The notes under the pieces are model-generated. The model ran no database searches and was not told the origin of the DNA. It saw only the letters and a list, made by a program, of their open reading frames with translations. From an uncultured Muribaculaceae bacterium (GTDB lineage: Bacteria; Bacteroidota; Bacteroidia; Bacteroidales; Muribaculaceae), in assembly GCA_934663645.1 (NCBI GenBank), contig CAKUKR010000021.1, forward strand, positions 1 through 28,730: 28,730 nt of DNA, read 5' to 3'. Each line of letters opens with the position of its first letter. The first letter of the stretch is position 1. A program made the translations under genes and the position numbers. This document shows positions 15,713-23,648 of the stretch, piece after piece.

Positions 15713-15750
15713 CAAATAAAAGAGCGGGTACACCGTATGGTGCACCCGCT
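15713..15750 (-). terminator. Terminator for rpsA, between convergent genes
   Basis: AGCGGGT (15723-15729) pairs with ACCCGCT (15744-15750), with an inner ACC/GGT pairing. On the minus strand the stem is followed by CTTTTATTT, so it is oriented for rpsA. It may also slow transcription coming from rsgA. Confidence 0.75.
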
Positions 15751-15775
15751 TCGTTATCGTCAGGGACAATGGTAA

Positions 15776-17575
15776 TTATCCGTTGTTCTCGTCTTTCTGC
15801 ATCTTCTCTTTCAGAGCCTGAAGAGCGGAGAGGTCGCCGAGTGTTGTCTTCTCGATCTGAGGTGCAACGACCTGCTCCTCGTCGCGACGGTTGTTCTGGC
15901 GGCGAGCAGGACGCTCCGCACGGCGCTCTGCCTTGGTAGCATCTTCGGCGATGCGGCTGTGGCTGAGGATGATGCGCTTGCTGTCCTTGTTAAACTCAAT
16001 GACCTTGAAGTCGAGCACATCGTCGAGCTTGGCCTGAGTGCCGTCTTCCTTGACAAGGTGCTTGGGAGTTGCGAAACCCTCTACACCGTATTCGAGTGCA
16101 ATGACTGCTCCCTTGTCCATAACCTCTATGACACGTCCCTCGTGAATTGAGCCGACGGTGAAGACTGTCTCAAATACGTCCCATGGATTTTCCTCGAGCT
16201 GCTTGTGGCCGAGGCTCAAGCGGCGGTTGTCCTTGTCGATTTCGAGCACAACCACATCGATGTCTGCGCCAACCTGAATGAACTCGCTGGGGTGCTTGAT
16301 TTTCTTGGTCCAGCTGAGGTCGGAGATGTGGATGAGGCCGTCTACGCCTTCCTCTATCTCAACAAACACGCCGAAGTTGGTGAAGTTGCGCACCTTGGCG
16401 GTGTGGCGGCTGCCGATAGCATACTTCTCCTCGATGTTCTCCCACGGGTCTTTCTTGAGCTGCTTGATGCCGAGGCTCATCTTGCGGTCCTCGCGGTCGA
16501 GCGTCAGCACTACGGCCTCCACCTCGTCGCCGACTTTCAGGAAGTCCTGTGCGGAACGGAGGTGCTGGCTCCAGGACATTTCAGACACGTGGATGAGGCC
16601 TTCGATGCCAGGCTGCACTTCTACAAATGCGCCATAATCTGTCATGACTACTACGCGGCCATGAACATGGTCGCCCACCTTGAGGTTGGGGTCGAGGCTG
16701 TCCCAGGGATGCGGCAGGAGCTGCTTGAGACCGAGGGCGATGCGCTTCTTCTCGTTGTCGAAATCGAGGATAACGACCTTGATGTCCTGGTCGAGCTGAA
16801 CCACTTCGCGGGGGTCTGAAACACGGCCCCAGCTCAGGTCGGTGATGTGTACCAGACCGTCTACGCCGCCGAGGTCAACAAATACTCCGTAAGGAGTGAT
16901 GTTCTTCACCTTGCCCTCGAGCACCTGGCCCTTTTCGAGCTTGGAGATGATTTCCTTCTTCTGTGCCTCGAGTTCTGCCTCGATAAGTGCCTTATGGCTG
17001 ACAACGACGTTCTTGTATTCCTGGTTGATTTTCACAACCTTGAACTCCATGGTTTTGTCCACGAATACGTCGTAGTCACGGATGGGGCGCACGTCGATCT
17101 GCGAACCGGGGAGGAATGCCTCGATGCCGAACACATCGACAATCATACCACCCTTGGTGCGGCTCTTGACATAGCCCTTGATGATTTCGTCGTTTTCGAG
17201 CGCCTGGTTGACACGGTCCCAAGAGCGTGTCTGGCAGGCCTTCTTGTGAGAGAGTTTGAGCTGGCCGTTCTTGTCCTCCAGTGACTCGATGTATACTTCC
17301 ACCTCGTCACCCTCTTTCAGGTCAGGATTGTAACGGAACTCGCTGATGGGGATGATGGCGTCTGACTTCATGCCTATATCTACACGAACTTCACGCTTGG
17401 TGATGGATTTCACCACGCCAGTCACTACCTCATTGTCCTTAGCTGTCTTAAGAGACTCGTCGTAGGTCTTCATCAGATCCTCACGCTTGTTCTTCGAACC
17501 AGCTGTTTCGCCCATTTCGTAGGCTTCCCAATCGAAGTCTTCGATAGGGCTCTGAGTATTTTTCAATTCACTCAT
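15776..17575 (-). CDS. rpsA: 30S ribosomal protein S1
   Basis: A 599-residue S1 protein, which helps structured or leaderless-like mRNAs load on the 30S subunit. Six S1/OB repeats of about 70-85 residues span about 45-545, shown by recurring G-x-V and YGVFVDLGGVDGLVHITDLSW / YGAFVEVQPGIEGLIHVSEMSW type segments. The acidic N terminus (about 1-30) is usual for Bacteroidota, and a C-terminal basic tail (RRAERPARRQNNRR) is followed by an acidic-to-charged end. In Bacteroidota S1 is thought to matter for start selection because Shine-Dalgarno sites are rare. The gene is monocistronic, with its own promoter, a structured leader and a terminator. Confidence 0.97.
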   Translation of the reverse strand: MSELKNTQSPIEDFDWEAYEMGETAGSKNKREDLMKTYDESLKTAKDNEVVTGVVKSITKREVRVDIGMKSDAIIPISEFRYNPDLKEGDEVEVYIESLEDKNGQLKLSHKKACQTRSWDRVNQALENDEIIKGYVKSRTKGGMIVDVFGIEAFLPGSQIDVRPIRDYDVFVDKTMEFKVVKINQEYKNVVVSHKALIEAELEAQKKEIISKLEKGQVLEGKVKNITPYGVFVDLGGVDGLVHITDLSWGRVSDPREVVQLDQDIKVVILDFDNEKKRIALGLKQLLPHPWDSLDPNLKVGDHVHGRVVVMTDYGAFVEVQPGIEGLIHVSEMSWSQHLRSAQDFLKVGDEVEAVVLTLDREDRKMSLGIKQLKKDPWENIEEKYAIGSRHTAKVRNFTNFGVFVEIEEGVDGLIHISDLSWTKKIKHPSEFIQVGADIDVVVLEIDKDNRRLSLGHKQLEENPWDVFETVFTVGSIHEGRVIEVMDKGAVIALEYGVEGFATPKHLVKEDGTQAKLDDVLDFKVIEFNKDSKRIILSHSRIAEDATKAERRAERPARRQNNRRDEEQVVAPQIEKTTLGDLSALQALKEKMQKDENNG

Positions 17576-17582
17576 TAAATTA

Positions 17583-17628
17583 GTTAATAAATAGGGTTAA
17601 TAATTCTCGGCTCGCAGCCGTTAAGGCT
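17583..17628 (-). promoter_or_regulatory. rpsA 5' leader with alternative hairpins and AT-rich direct repeats
   Basis: Two hairpins share one arm: CGGCT/AGCCG around CGC (17608-17620) and AGCC/GGCT around GTTAA (17616-17628). They cannot form together. Next to the start codon are two perfect copies of GTTAATAA (17583-17590 and 17596-17603) in an AT-rich stretch. S1 is known to autoregulate in other bacteria through its leader, so this is a candidate control region. Confidence 0.4.
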
Positions 17629-17638
17629 TTGAGTGGCG

Positions 17639-17669
17639 CAAAATTACGAATAAATTCCGACACTCCGAA
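17639..17669 (-). promoter_or_regulatory. Bacteroidales-type promoter for rpsA
   Basis: On the minus strand TAATTTTG (17646-17639) matches TAnnTTTG exactly. A TTCG in the -33 position (17669-17666) is weak but at the right 19-bp spacing. The leader would be about 57 nt. Confidence 0.6.
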
Positions 17670-17748
17670 CTTTCACGCCATATTTTTTGTGTTTTTCTCG
17701 CAGTGGGTCGTATTTTTCGCTGTTTCAGGCGGTTAAACACATCCCAGG

Positions 17749-19515
17749 CTATGACAGCAGCATTGCCGTTTCCTCGTCGAGGGAGCGGCGATATGAGGCG
17801 CGGTCGTCAGCTGTCAGCTGCAGGTACTGTTCGGAATACTCCTTCATCAGCCCTCGCCGACATGCCCAATATTCACGCAGCGTTGCGGCTATCCACGCTT
17901 TCTCGCGGTCGGCAAACGCCTCGGCGGCACGGGTGAACACAGCTTCGATGTCTGCCAGCGACTCTGACTGCATGGCGGCTTCGACATCAGCGGCTGTAAC
18001 AGTCTGCCCGCCGGCATCCACCCATTTCACAGCCCCGCTGACACCTGCCGCCTCGGGAAACGGCTCGTCGCCAAATATGGTTTGCAAGTAATGCGCTATG
18101 GCGAGTGTATAGTATTTTTTGGCGCGGTCAAGGCTCGAGGCACGGAATTTCATTCCCTTGTGGCGGATGAACAGGTCGTCGTCAGGGCCTTTGGCTATCA
18201 GTGAGTCTATCAACTCCATTGCACTCGCCATTGCGCTCACTGTCACAGGGTTGAGCACTGGAAAGTTTATGCGGTCATGCATCGGAATGCGACGCTTCAG
18301 CCTGCGGTCGCGGACAGGCCATTTCTTCTCGTCACGCGCCAGCCCGCAGCTGCGCAGCATCATGCCCGGGACAACTGTCGTCGCGCCCTTCTCGTCTCCG
18401 AATATATATGAGAATGGGAAATCGGACGTGTCGGGATGGTTCTTGTGCGTGCCCATTATCATCGAGAACGCCCCTATCTTCGCCCCCCACATGACGTATG
18501 AGCTGCTGGAGGTCTTGACACCGCGCTGCATGATGCCCCAATGCACAGGCCCTAGCTTGTACATGTGGTTGCTCTGGTTAGTTCCCGAGCCGGCGTTCAT
18601 GAACGACAGCTCGCACCCTATCAGCAGCGACGACTTGTGCATGCTGACGGTGTACGGCCCGGCGAATACGGCACACGCCTCACCGTTCTCAAGCGAAGTA
18701 TTGGCAAACATGAGCGTGTCGTGGGCGGTGAACCCTTTGTCAACGACAACGCCTTGGCCCACATAGCAGTTGCGCAACAGCGAGCCGCTGTCAACGACAC
18801 CGTCCTCTACTATGAAATTCTCGGCATCTACCCCGCTGCCGATGTATGCGAGTTCGCGGCCGCGCGGGGCATTGTTGACCACCATGCCGTTTTTGAGCGA
18901 CCGTGCGCCCTGTATCGTAACGCCGTCATACACGCGCACATTGACCAGCGGGCCACAGTCGCGTATCACCGCGTCCGCGCCTATTGCCGGCGGCACTGCG
19001 CACACGTCAAACCGCTCGTCGAGCATCGGGCGAAGGGTCTCCTCTGCCCAATGGGGATAGTGCGCCGACAGCCATGCCACCTGCGCCGACAGCCCAGGGT
19101 ATATGTACACCGGGCGCGAGCCGGTCTCGTCAAGCACATTGACCGCCGTCAGCAAGCCGCACGAGGCAGAGGGCTCAAACTCTACGCGGGCGGTATTCTC
19201 GATTACGGCGCGGTCGCCGACACGGCAGCCGCGCAGTGCGCCGCCTATGTTGCGTATGGTCACGTTGTCTCCAATAGTGCAGTCACAGATGCGTGCGTTC
19301 TCGATGCCGCTGTCCGGCACACTCTCATCGCTGCCCAACGCCCCTATCGCCACGTCGCCGCAGAAACGGACACACCGCACCAGCGACAGGTCAGTGTCGT
19401 CCGTGATGCGTACGCGCTCCCACGCGCTTGAGCAGCAACCCTGCCGCTCAAGCTGCTGGCGTTCCCACCACCGCAGCTGACGGTATTCAGGACATTGACA
19501 ATTCATCTTCGTCAT
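17749..19515 (-). CDS. DUF4954-family left-handed beta-helix protein
   Basis: A 588-residue cytoplasmic protein of the DUF4954 family, common in Bacteroidota. It contains many hexapeptide-like turns (for example ICDCTIGDNVTIRNIGG, RGCRVGDRAVIEN and SGSLLRNCYVGQGVVVDKG), pointing to a left-handed beta-helix over about 40-400, as in sugar-nucleotide transferases and acyltransferases. A helical C-terminal part (about 425-588) follows. No catalytic residue can be assigned with certainty; a nucleotidyl- or acyltransferase-like role is only inference. The start at 19515 overlaps hflX by 29 bp; an in-frame ATG at 19506 reduces the overlap to 20 bp. Co-transcription with hflX is likely. Confidence 0.87.
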   Translation of the reverse strand: MTKMNCQCPEYRQLRWWERQQLERQGCCSSAWERVRITDDTDLSLVRCVRFCGDVAIGALGSDESVPDSGIENARICDCTIGDNVTIRNIGGALRGCRVGDRAVIENTARVEFEPSASCGLLTAVNVLDETGSRPVYIYPGLSAQVAWLSAHYPHWAEETLRPMLDERFDVCAVPPAIGADAVIRDCGPLVNVRVYDGVTIQGARSLKNGMVVNNAPRGRELAYIGSGVDAENFIVEDGVVDSGSLLRNCYVGQGVVVDKGFTAHDTLMFANTSLENGEACAVFAGPYTVSMHKSSLLIGCELSFMNAGSGTNQSNHMYKLGPVHWGIMQRGVKTSSSSYVMWGAKIGAFSMIMGTHKNHPDTSDFPFSYIFGDEKGATTVVPGMMLRSCGLARDEKKWPVRDRRLKRRIPMHDRINFPVLNPVTVSAMASAMELIDSLIAKGPDDDLFIRHKGMKFRASSLDRAKKYYTLAIAHYLQTIFGDEPFPEAAGVSGAVKWVDAGGQTVTAADVEAAMQSESLADIEAVFTRAAEAFADREKAWIAATLREYWACRRGLMKEYSEQYLQLTADDRASYRRSLDEETAMLLS

Positions 19516-20719
19516 ATTTCTGATAGAGGAAATCGTTGTATGGGAAACGCTCCGTATGGATCTCCTTCGCCTTCTGGTAGAGGAGTGCTTTCAGAGCGTC
19601 TATGTTGGTCTTCTCGCGTGCTGAGATGAACACGCAGTTGCCCTCAGTGCGGGCCATCCACGTCTTCTCAAACTCCGAGAGGGGTATGTTGCGGCGCGTA
19701 GCCGGCGTGAGGTCGTCCGCGTCTTTCGGCTCGTAAGTGAACGCATCTATCTTGTTGAAGACCATGATGACCGGCTTGCCGGCAGAGCCGCACACGTCGG
19801 CGAGGGTGCGGCTGACCACCTCCACCTGCTCCTCAAACTGCGGGTGGCTCACATCGACCACATGGACCAGCACGTCCGCCTCGCGCACCTCGTCGAGCGT
19901 CGACTTGAACGAATCCACAAGGTGTGTCGGCAGCTTGCGGATGAAGCCGACTGTGTCTGTGAGCAGAAACGGCAGGTTCTCTATGGTCACCTTGCGGACA
20001 GTGGTGTCGAGGGTGGCGAACAGCTTGTTCTCCGCAAACACATCGCTTTTGCTCAGCAGGTTCATAAGCGTGGACTTGCCCACGTTGGTATACCCAACCA
20101 GCGCGATGCGCGTGAGCTTGCCACGGTTCTTGCGCTGTATGCTCTTCTGCCGGTCTATGTGGCGCAGCTCCTCCTTGAGGCGCGAGATCTTGTCGAGGAT
20201 GATGCGGCGGTCAGTCTCAATCTGCGTCTCTCCGGGGCCGCGCATGCCGATGCCGCCGCGCTGCCGCTCGAGGTGCGTCCACATTCGCGTAAGGCGCGGC
20301 AGCAGGTACTGGTACTGCGCCAGCTCCACCTGAGTGCGGGCAGTAGCCGTCTGGGCGCGGCGGGCGAATATGTCGAGTATCAGGCTCGTGCGGTCCAGTA
20401 TCTTCACCTTCAGCTCCCGCTCCACATTCAGCACCTGCTTGGGCGACAGGTCGTCGTCAAATATCACCAGCCCCGTATCGTTGTCCTCGATATACTGCCG
20501 TATCTCCTCGAGCTTCCCCTTGCCAACGTAAGTACGAGGGTTGGGATAGTCAAGCCGCTGGACGAAACGGCACACAGGCTCTGCCCCGGCGGTACGCGCC
20601 AGGAACGCCAGCTCGTCGAGATACTCGTTGCACTTCGTCTCCGGCTGCTGCTGCGTCACGAGGCCGACAAGCACCGCGCTCTCGTTGCTCTCCTTGTTTA
20701 TGATGTGGTCCTCTATCAT
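19487..20719 (-). CDS. hflX: GTPase HflX
   Basis: A 410-residue ribosome-associated GTPase; HflX splits stalled or hibernating 70S ribosomes after stress. The N-terminal HflX domain ends in the family signature GGIGMRGPGETQIETDRR (155-172). A coiled-coil linker (about 173-200) leads to the G domain: G1 GYTNVGKS (209-216), G3 DTVG and G4 NKID. The length is usual. It has a near-perfect promoter 20 bp upstream of the start and overlaps the DUF4954 gene that follows. Confidence 0.96.
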   Translation of the reverse strand: MIEDHIINKESNESAVLVGLVTQQQPETKCNEYLDELAFLARTAGAEPVCRFVQRLDYPNPRTYVGKGKLEEIRQYIEDNDTGLVIFDDDLSPKQVLNVERELKVKILDRTSLILDIFARRAQTATARTQVELAQYQYLLPRLTRMWTHLERQRGGIGMRGPGETQIETDRRIILDKISRLKEELRHIDRQKSIQRKNRGKLTRIALVGYTNVGKSTLMNLLSKSDVFAENKLFATLDTTVRKVTIENLPFLLTDTVGFIRKLPTHLVDSFKSTLDEVREADVLVHVVDVSHPQFEEQVEVVSRTLADVCGSAGKPVIMVFNKIDAFTYEPKDADDLTPATRRNIPLSEFEKTWMARTEGNCVFISAREKTNIDALKALLYQKAKEIHTERFPYNDFLYQKYDEDELSMS

Positions 20720-20739
20720 CTCTGTCGAGTTTTAGACGG

Positions 20740-20770
20740 CAAAGATAGCAATAATTCCGGGGAAGTCAAA
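20740..20770 (-). promoter_or_regulatory. Bacteroidales-type promoter for hflX
   Basis: On the minus strand TTTG (20770-20767), a 19-bp spacer, and TATCTTTG (20747-20740): both boxes match the consensus exactly. It is the best promoter in the window. The leader is only about 15-20 nt. Confidence 0.8.
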
Positions 20771-20855
20771 GGGACAGACACAGCTTCAGCACCCCGAATA
20801 GTGAAATAATTTTGAAATAACGAGGCGCAGATGCCTCTTGCAACGGATTATTTTG

Positions 20856-20863
20856 TACTTTTG
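20856..20863 (+). promoter_or_regulatory. -7 box of the regulator gene promoter
   Basis: TACTTTTG matches TAnnTTTG exactly and lies 25 bp before the ATG at 20889. A TTG at 20838 is the nearest -33 candidate but its 15-bp spacing is short. The region is divergent to hflX. Confidence 0.5.
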
Positions 20864-20888
20864 CGAGACTATATTCATGCTGTGAAAA

Positions 20889-22028
20889 ATGGAAACCCCC
20901 GCAATTCCTTATTCCTGGTGCGCTGATGCCTGTCTCGTGCTCATGGTCACGTGCATGGTCTGCGCCATAGTCCGCTGGTTTCACGTCTGCCGCCCATACC
21001 GCGACAACGCAGACTTACACTTCCCGGCACGCCGGCAGACCACATTCTTCTATGCCGGCATCCTGATGTACCTCCCCTATTACCTCAACCCGGCAGACCC
21101 GGGGTCATGGCACTACGCAGGGATTTTCGGCATCATGTTCTACCCGGCAATAGTCTCCCTGCTGATAATGCGCTATTTCAGCCTGCAAAAGCTCGAAGAG
21201 AGGATAAACCGGGTGCTTTTCATCGCGCCAATGGCGATGCTCGCCGCAATGTTCGCAGCTGTACTCATTGACAGCCAGTGGTTTGAACGCCAGCTGTGGT
21301 GGCTGCAATGGGCAGCCGGCACGCTAAGCCTGGTGCTTACTGCCCACCTTGTACTGGTCACCAAGAAGCTTCAAGACAAAATACGCGAGTTCCACACCCA
21401 GAACTACGCCACCGAGGATGATTTCCCATACGTATTCGCAAGCAGGGTCGTATGGATGCCTCTGGCATACATAGCGCTGATGTGGTGCATAGTCATCTCC
21501 GACAGCCGCATGCTGAAATTTGCACTCGACCTATTGGCCTCCGCGTGGGCCCTGATGTTCCTGTGCATGATACTCAACCCTCAACGCATCTCGAGCAACG
21601 ACAAGACAACGGAAGCCTCCGCAGCAACAGAGCCCGAAGCGGCAGATGCAGCTGCCTCTGAGATTGCCGGCGGCAGCCCTGCCGAAACACAGCCGGCCAC
21701 ACCGTACAGCGACGAGGTGAAGCGGGCCGTCATCGAGGTCATACTCGCCAAATACAAGGAAAAACACCTTAAGAAGTCGGATGTAATTGCCGAAATCAAC
21801 CAGGGTATGATAGCGCCGGCAAGCCGCTTCATCGCCGCGATAGGATACTACAGGCTCATAAACATGTTCCGCCTCGAATATGCCCGCCAGTACATCGACG
21901 CGCACCCGGAGGCCAAGCAAGCGGAGATTGCCGACGCTGCCGGCTTTGTGTCCAACACTGCCTATTGCAAGGCCAAGAAAAACGTCCAAAACATCGATGC
22001 CGACATCGTTTCGGAGGTTCATTTATGA
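20889..22028 (+). CDS. Seven-helix membrane protein with C-terminal AraC-type DNA-binding domain
   Basis: A 379-residue protein. Seven hydrophobic segments can be seen at about 13-31, 52-67, 75-95, 108-127, 137-157, 187-204 and 209-229. A low-complexity Ala/Glu/Thr linker (about 236-272) leads to a C-terminal AraC-type double helix-turn-helix (about 278-370). The second HTH, A-E-I-A-D-A-A-G-F-V-S-N-T-A-Y-C-K-A-K-K, fits the AraC consensus well; the first (about 297-320) is diverged. This is a membrane-bound one-component regulator: the sensor half is a membrane domain with no recognisable ligand motif. Its position directly upstream of and in line with the fimbrial operon suggests it controls that operon. 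The DNA target and signal are unknown. Confidence 0.8.
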   Translation: METPAIPYSWCADACLVLMVTCMVCAIVRWFHVCRPYRDNADLHFPARRQTTFFYAGILMYLPYYLNPADPGSWHYAGIFGIMFYPAIVSLLIMRYFSLQKLEERINRVLFIAPMAMLAAMFAAVLIDSQWFERQLWWLQWAAGTLSLVLTAHLVLVTKKLQDKIREFHTQNYATEDDFPYVFASRVVWMPLAYIALMWCIVISDSRMLKFALDLLASAWALMFLCMILNPQRISSNDKTTEASAATEPEAADAAASEIAGGSPAETQPATPYSDEVKRAVIEVILAKYKEKHLKKSDVIAEINQGMIAPASRFIAAIGYYRLINMFRLEYARQYIDAHPEAKQAEIADAAGFVSNTAYCKAKKNVQNIDADIVSEVHL

Positions 22029-22375
22029 CTTTAAAAACGAAACGGCTGAAAATCTGACAATTACAAACACCAACTATGCCTTAGAAGCAACGAGCATATT
22101 CGCCAAAAGAAAAATTCGCACGACTAAGTACACTTCAAAAGCAATGAATTTCCTCTTACGAGGATACAATAGACGCGAGAGGAAAGTTAAAATTCACAGA
22201 CCCTATTTCAGCCGCAACACTTTGCGGCTGCTTCTCGCCACACGGCTCAAAGATGCGTTGTAATTTTGCAGCGTGACAATTATGCGTTGCTCGGGAAACT
22301 TCCTCTGCCTCCACTCGGCACGCAGCTGTCTCAAGGGAATAAGAATTGAGTCGTAATACTTCAAAAACACACCCA
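22029..22375 (+). other. 347-bp gene-free region before the fimbrial operon
   Basis: This AT-richer stretch holds a hairpin AGCCGCAA/TTGCGGCT with a 4-nt loop (22210-22229), which may end the regulator transcript although no T tract follows. A small palindromic element TCCTC/GAGGA sits at 22151-22164. A -7 box lies at 22261. The rest is the likely leader of the OmpA gene. No convincing gene or inverted-repeat pair of invertible-promoter size was found. Confidence 0.5.
22261..22268 (+). promoter_or_regulatory. -7 box of the fimbrial operon promoter
   Basis: TAATTTTG matches TAnnTTTG exactly. No TTTG is present at the usual -33 distance (the sequence there is CCAC), which is what an activator-dependent promoter might look like. 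It implies a leader of about 100 nt. Confidence 0.5.
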
Positions 22376-23647
22376 ATGTATATTAGGCTGACAAAAGCAG
22401 TCCCATATATTGTCGCCCTGGCGATGACGCTGCCTGCGATGAAGACGTATGCCGACGATGACGTATGCCAGCAATGGTATGCCGGCATCGAGGGCGGTGT
22501 GCCGTTCGCCACAAGCACGTTCAGCAGCTTCGGGCACGACAAGACACGCACCGGCTGGTCCGCTGGCATACACGGCGGTTACCGGCTCAATGCCATCCTG
22601 TCCGCAGAGCTGTTCGCAAAATACACGTCTGTCGCCACATCGGCAAGGCCCTGCTGCGAGGCAAGCGACTACTGGCTCGGCAGCGACAGAATGATGTACT
22701 ACGCGCCTGTACTGAACATGGACGGCTGGAGCTATTCGTCACTGCGCAGCGACATCACGGCGCAGCGGTACGGCCTGAGGCTGAACGTCAACCTACTCGG
22801 CTTTGCCGCCAGCACGCACAGCCGCTGGACGCTCGAACTGTCGCCCATGATAGCCGCTGCCGGCACAAAAGCCACAATCAAGACTGCCGACGGCGACAAT
22901 ACAGCCTTGGAGGGCGACTCCCGCTGGCACTTCGCATACGGCGGCGACATACACGCAGCATACAGCCTGACGGCAAACTTCTCGCTCGGCATTTATTCCG
23001 GCATAACCTCGTTCTGCGGACAGCGCATCGACGGCATGCCAAAGCACATACACCACTCCAACTTCATCTGGGAAAGCGGCATCCGCCTCGGGCTGTCATT
23101 CGGAAGCACAAAGAAGAAATCTGCCCCAGACACACCCGAAACAGAAGAGCCGGAATACGGATTGAGGCCTGTGGTGACAGAATGTCCCGAAAAGCAGCCC
23201 GAGCCGACAGCGGCAGAGACAACCGTGCCGCCGGCGGGAACGCCAGCCGCTGACACTACGGACGAGGGCAAAAACGCCGTAACCATTGCCGCCGAGGGCG
23301 ACGAGAGCTGCATGACATTCCCTGATGTCTACTTCCCCTTCAACCGCACAGACATCACAGCCTCCCAGCAAGCGAAATTGCAGCAGATACTCGACCTGCT
23401 CAACGCTAACCCGGAAATGAAAGTGACCCTAAACGGATGGTGCGACGCGACAGGCAGCGTCGCAGTCAACGACCGCATATCACGCCAACGTGCCGAGACT
23501 GTCAAATCGTGGCTCACAAGCCACGGCATAGATGCCGAACGGATTACCGCCATAGGCAACGGCATAGACCGCAACGAGACTGACAACAGCAAGGCACGCC
23601 GCGTATCGACAAGCAGCAGCCGCGCAGACAAACCTACAAAACAGTGA
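22376..23647 (+). CDS. OmpA-family outer-membrane protein of the fimbrial operon
   Basis: A 423-residue protein with a signal peptide (about 1-27, cleavage near TYADD). An N-terminal eight-stranded-type barrel (about 32-245, with WYAGIEGGVPF and GWSAGIHGGYRL) is followed by a Pro/Thr/Glu linker (about 247-300) and an OmpA C-terminal peptidoglycan-binding domain (about 308-410). That domain shows VYFPFNRTDI, LNGWCDATGS and S-K-A-R-R-V; the Asp and Arg that bind diaminopimelate are kept. The last strand after ARRV is replaced by a Ser-rich tail (STSSSR), so the end is slightly unusual. Start 22376 is preferred because the upstream TTG at 22346 adds only ten residues outside the signal. It is 1 bp from the FimB/Mfa2-like gene and may anchor the pilus assembly to the cell wall; this is inference. 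Confidence 0.85.
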   Translation: MYIRLTKAVPYIVALAMTLPAMKTYADDDVCQQWYAGIEGGVPFATSTFSSFGHDKTRTGWSAGIHGGYRLNAILSAELFAKYTSVATSARPCCEASDYWLGSDRMMYYAPVLNMDGWSYSSLRSDITAQRYGLRLNVNLLGFAASTHSRWTLELSPMIAAAGTKATIKTADGDNTALEGDSRWHFAYGGDIHAAYSLTANFSLGIYSGITSFCGQRIDGMPKHIHHSNFIWESGIRLGLSFGSTKKKSAPDTPETEEPEYGLRPVVTECPEKQPEPTAAETTVPPAGTPAADTTDEGKNAVTIAAEGDESCMTFPDVYFPFNRTDITASQQAKLQQILDLLNANPEMKVTLNGWCDATGSVAVNDRISRQRAETVKSWLTSHGIDAERITAIGNGIDRNETDNSKARRVSTSSSRADKPTKQ

Positions 23648-23648
23648 C

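Noticed and set aside
18565..19431. Long plus-strand open frame opposite DUF4954
   Set aside because: The translation has no signal or domain and follows the codon pattern of the real gene on the other strand.
19844..20809. 321-codon open frame opposite hflX
   Set aside because: Antisense shadow of a highly conserved GTPase gene; no recognisable protein features.
21880..22263. 127-codon open frame overlapping the end of the regulator
   Set aside because: Most of it is a shadow of the regulator gene and the rest is basic low-information sequence with no domain. A 39-codon part after 22144 is too weak to call.
22346..22375. TTG start for the OmpA-family protein
   Set aside because: The ATG at 22376 gives a direct signal peptide; the ten extra residues add nothing.
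22029..22375. Invertible promoter for phase variation of the pilus operon
   Set aside because: Only short hairpins (5 and 8 bp stems) are present; no pair of longer inverted repeats flanks the promoter and no invertase gene is nearby.
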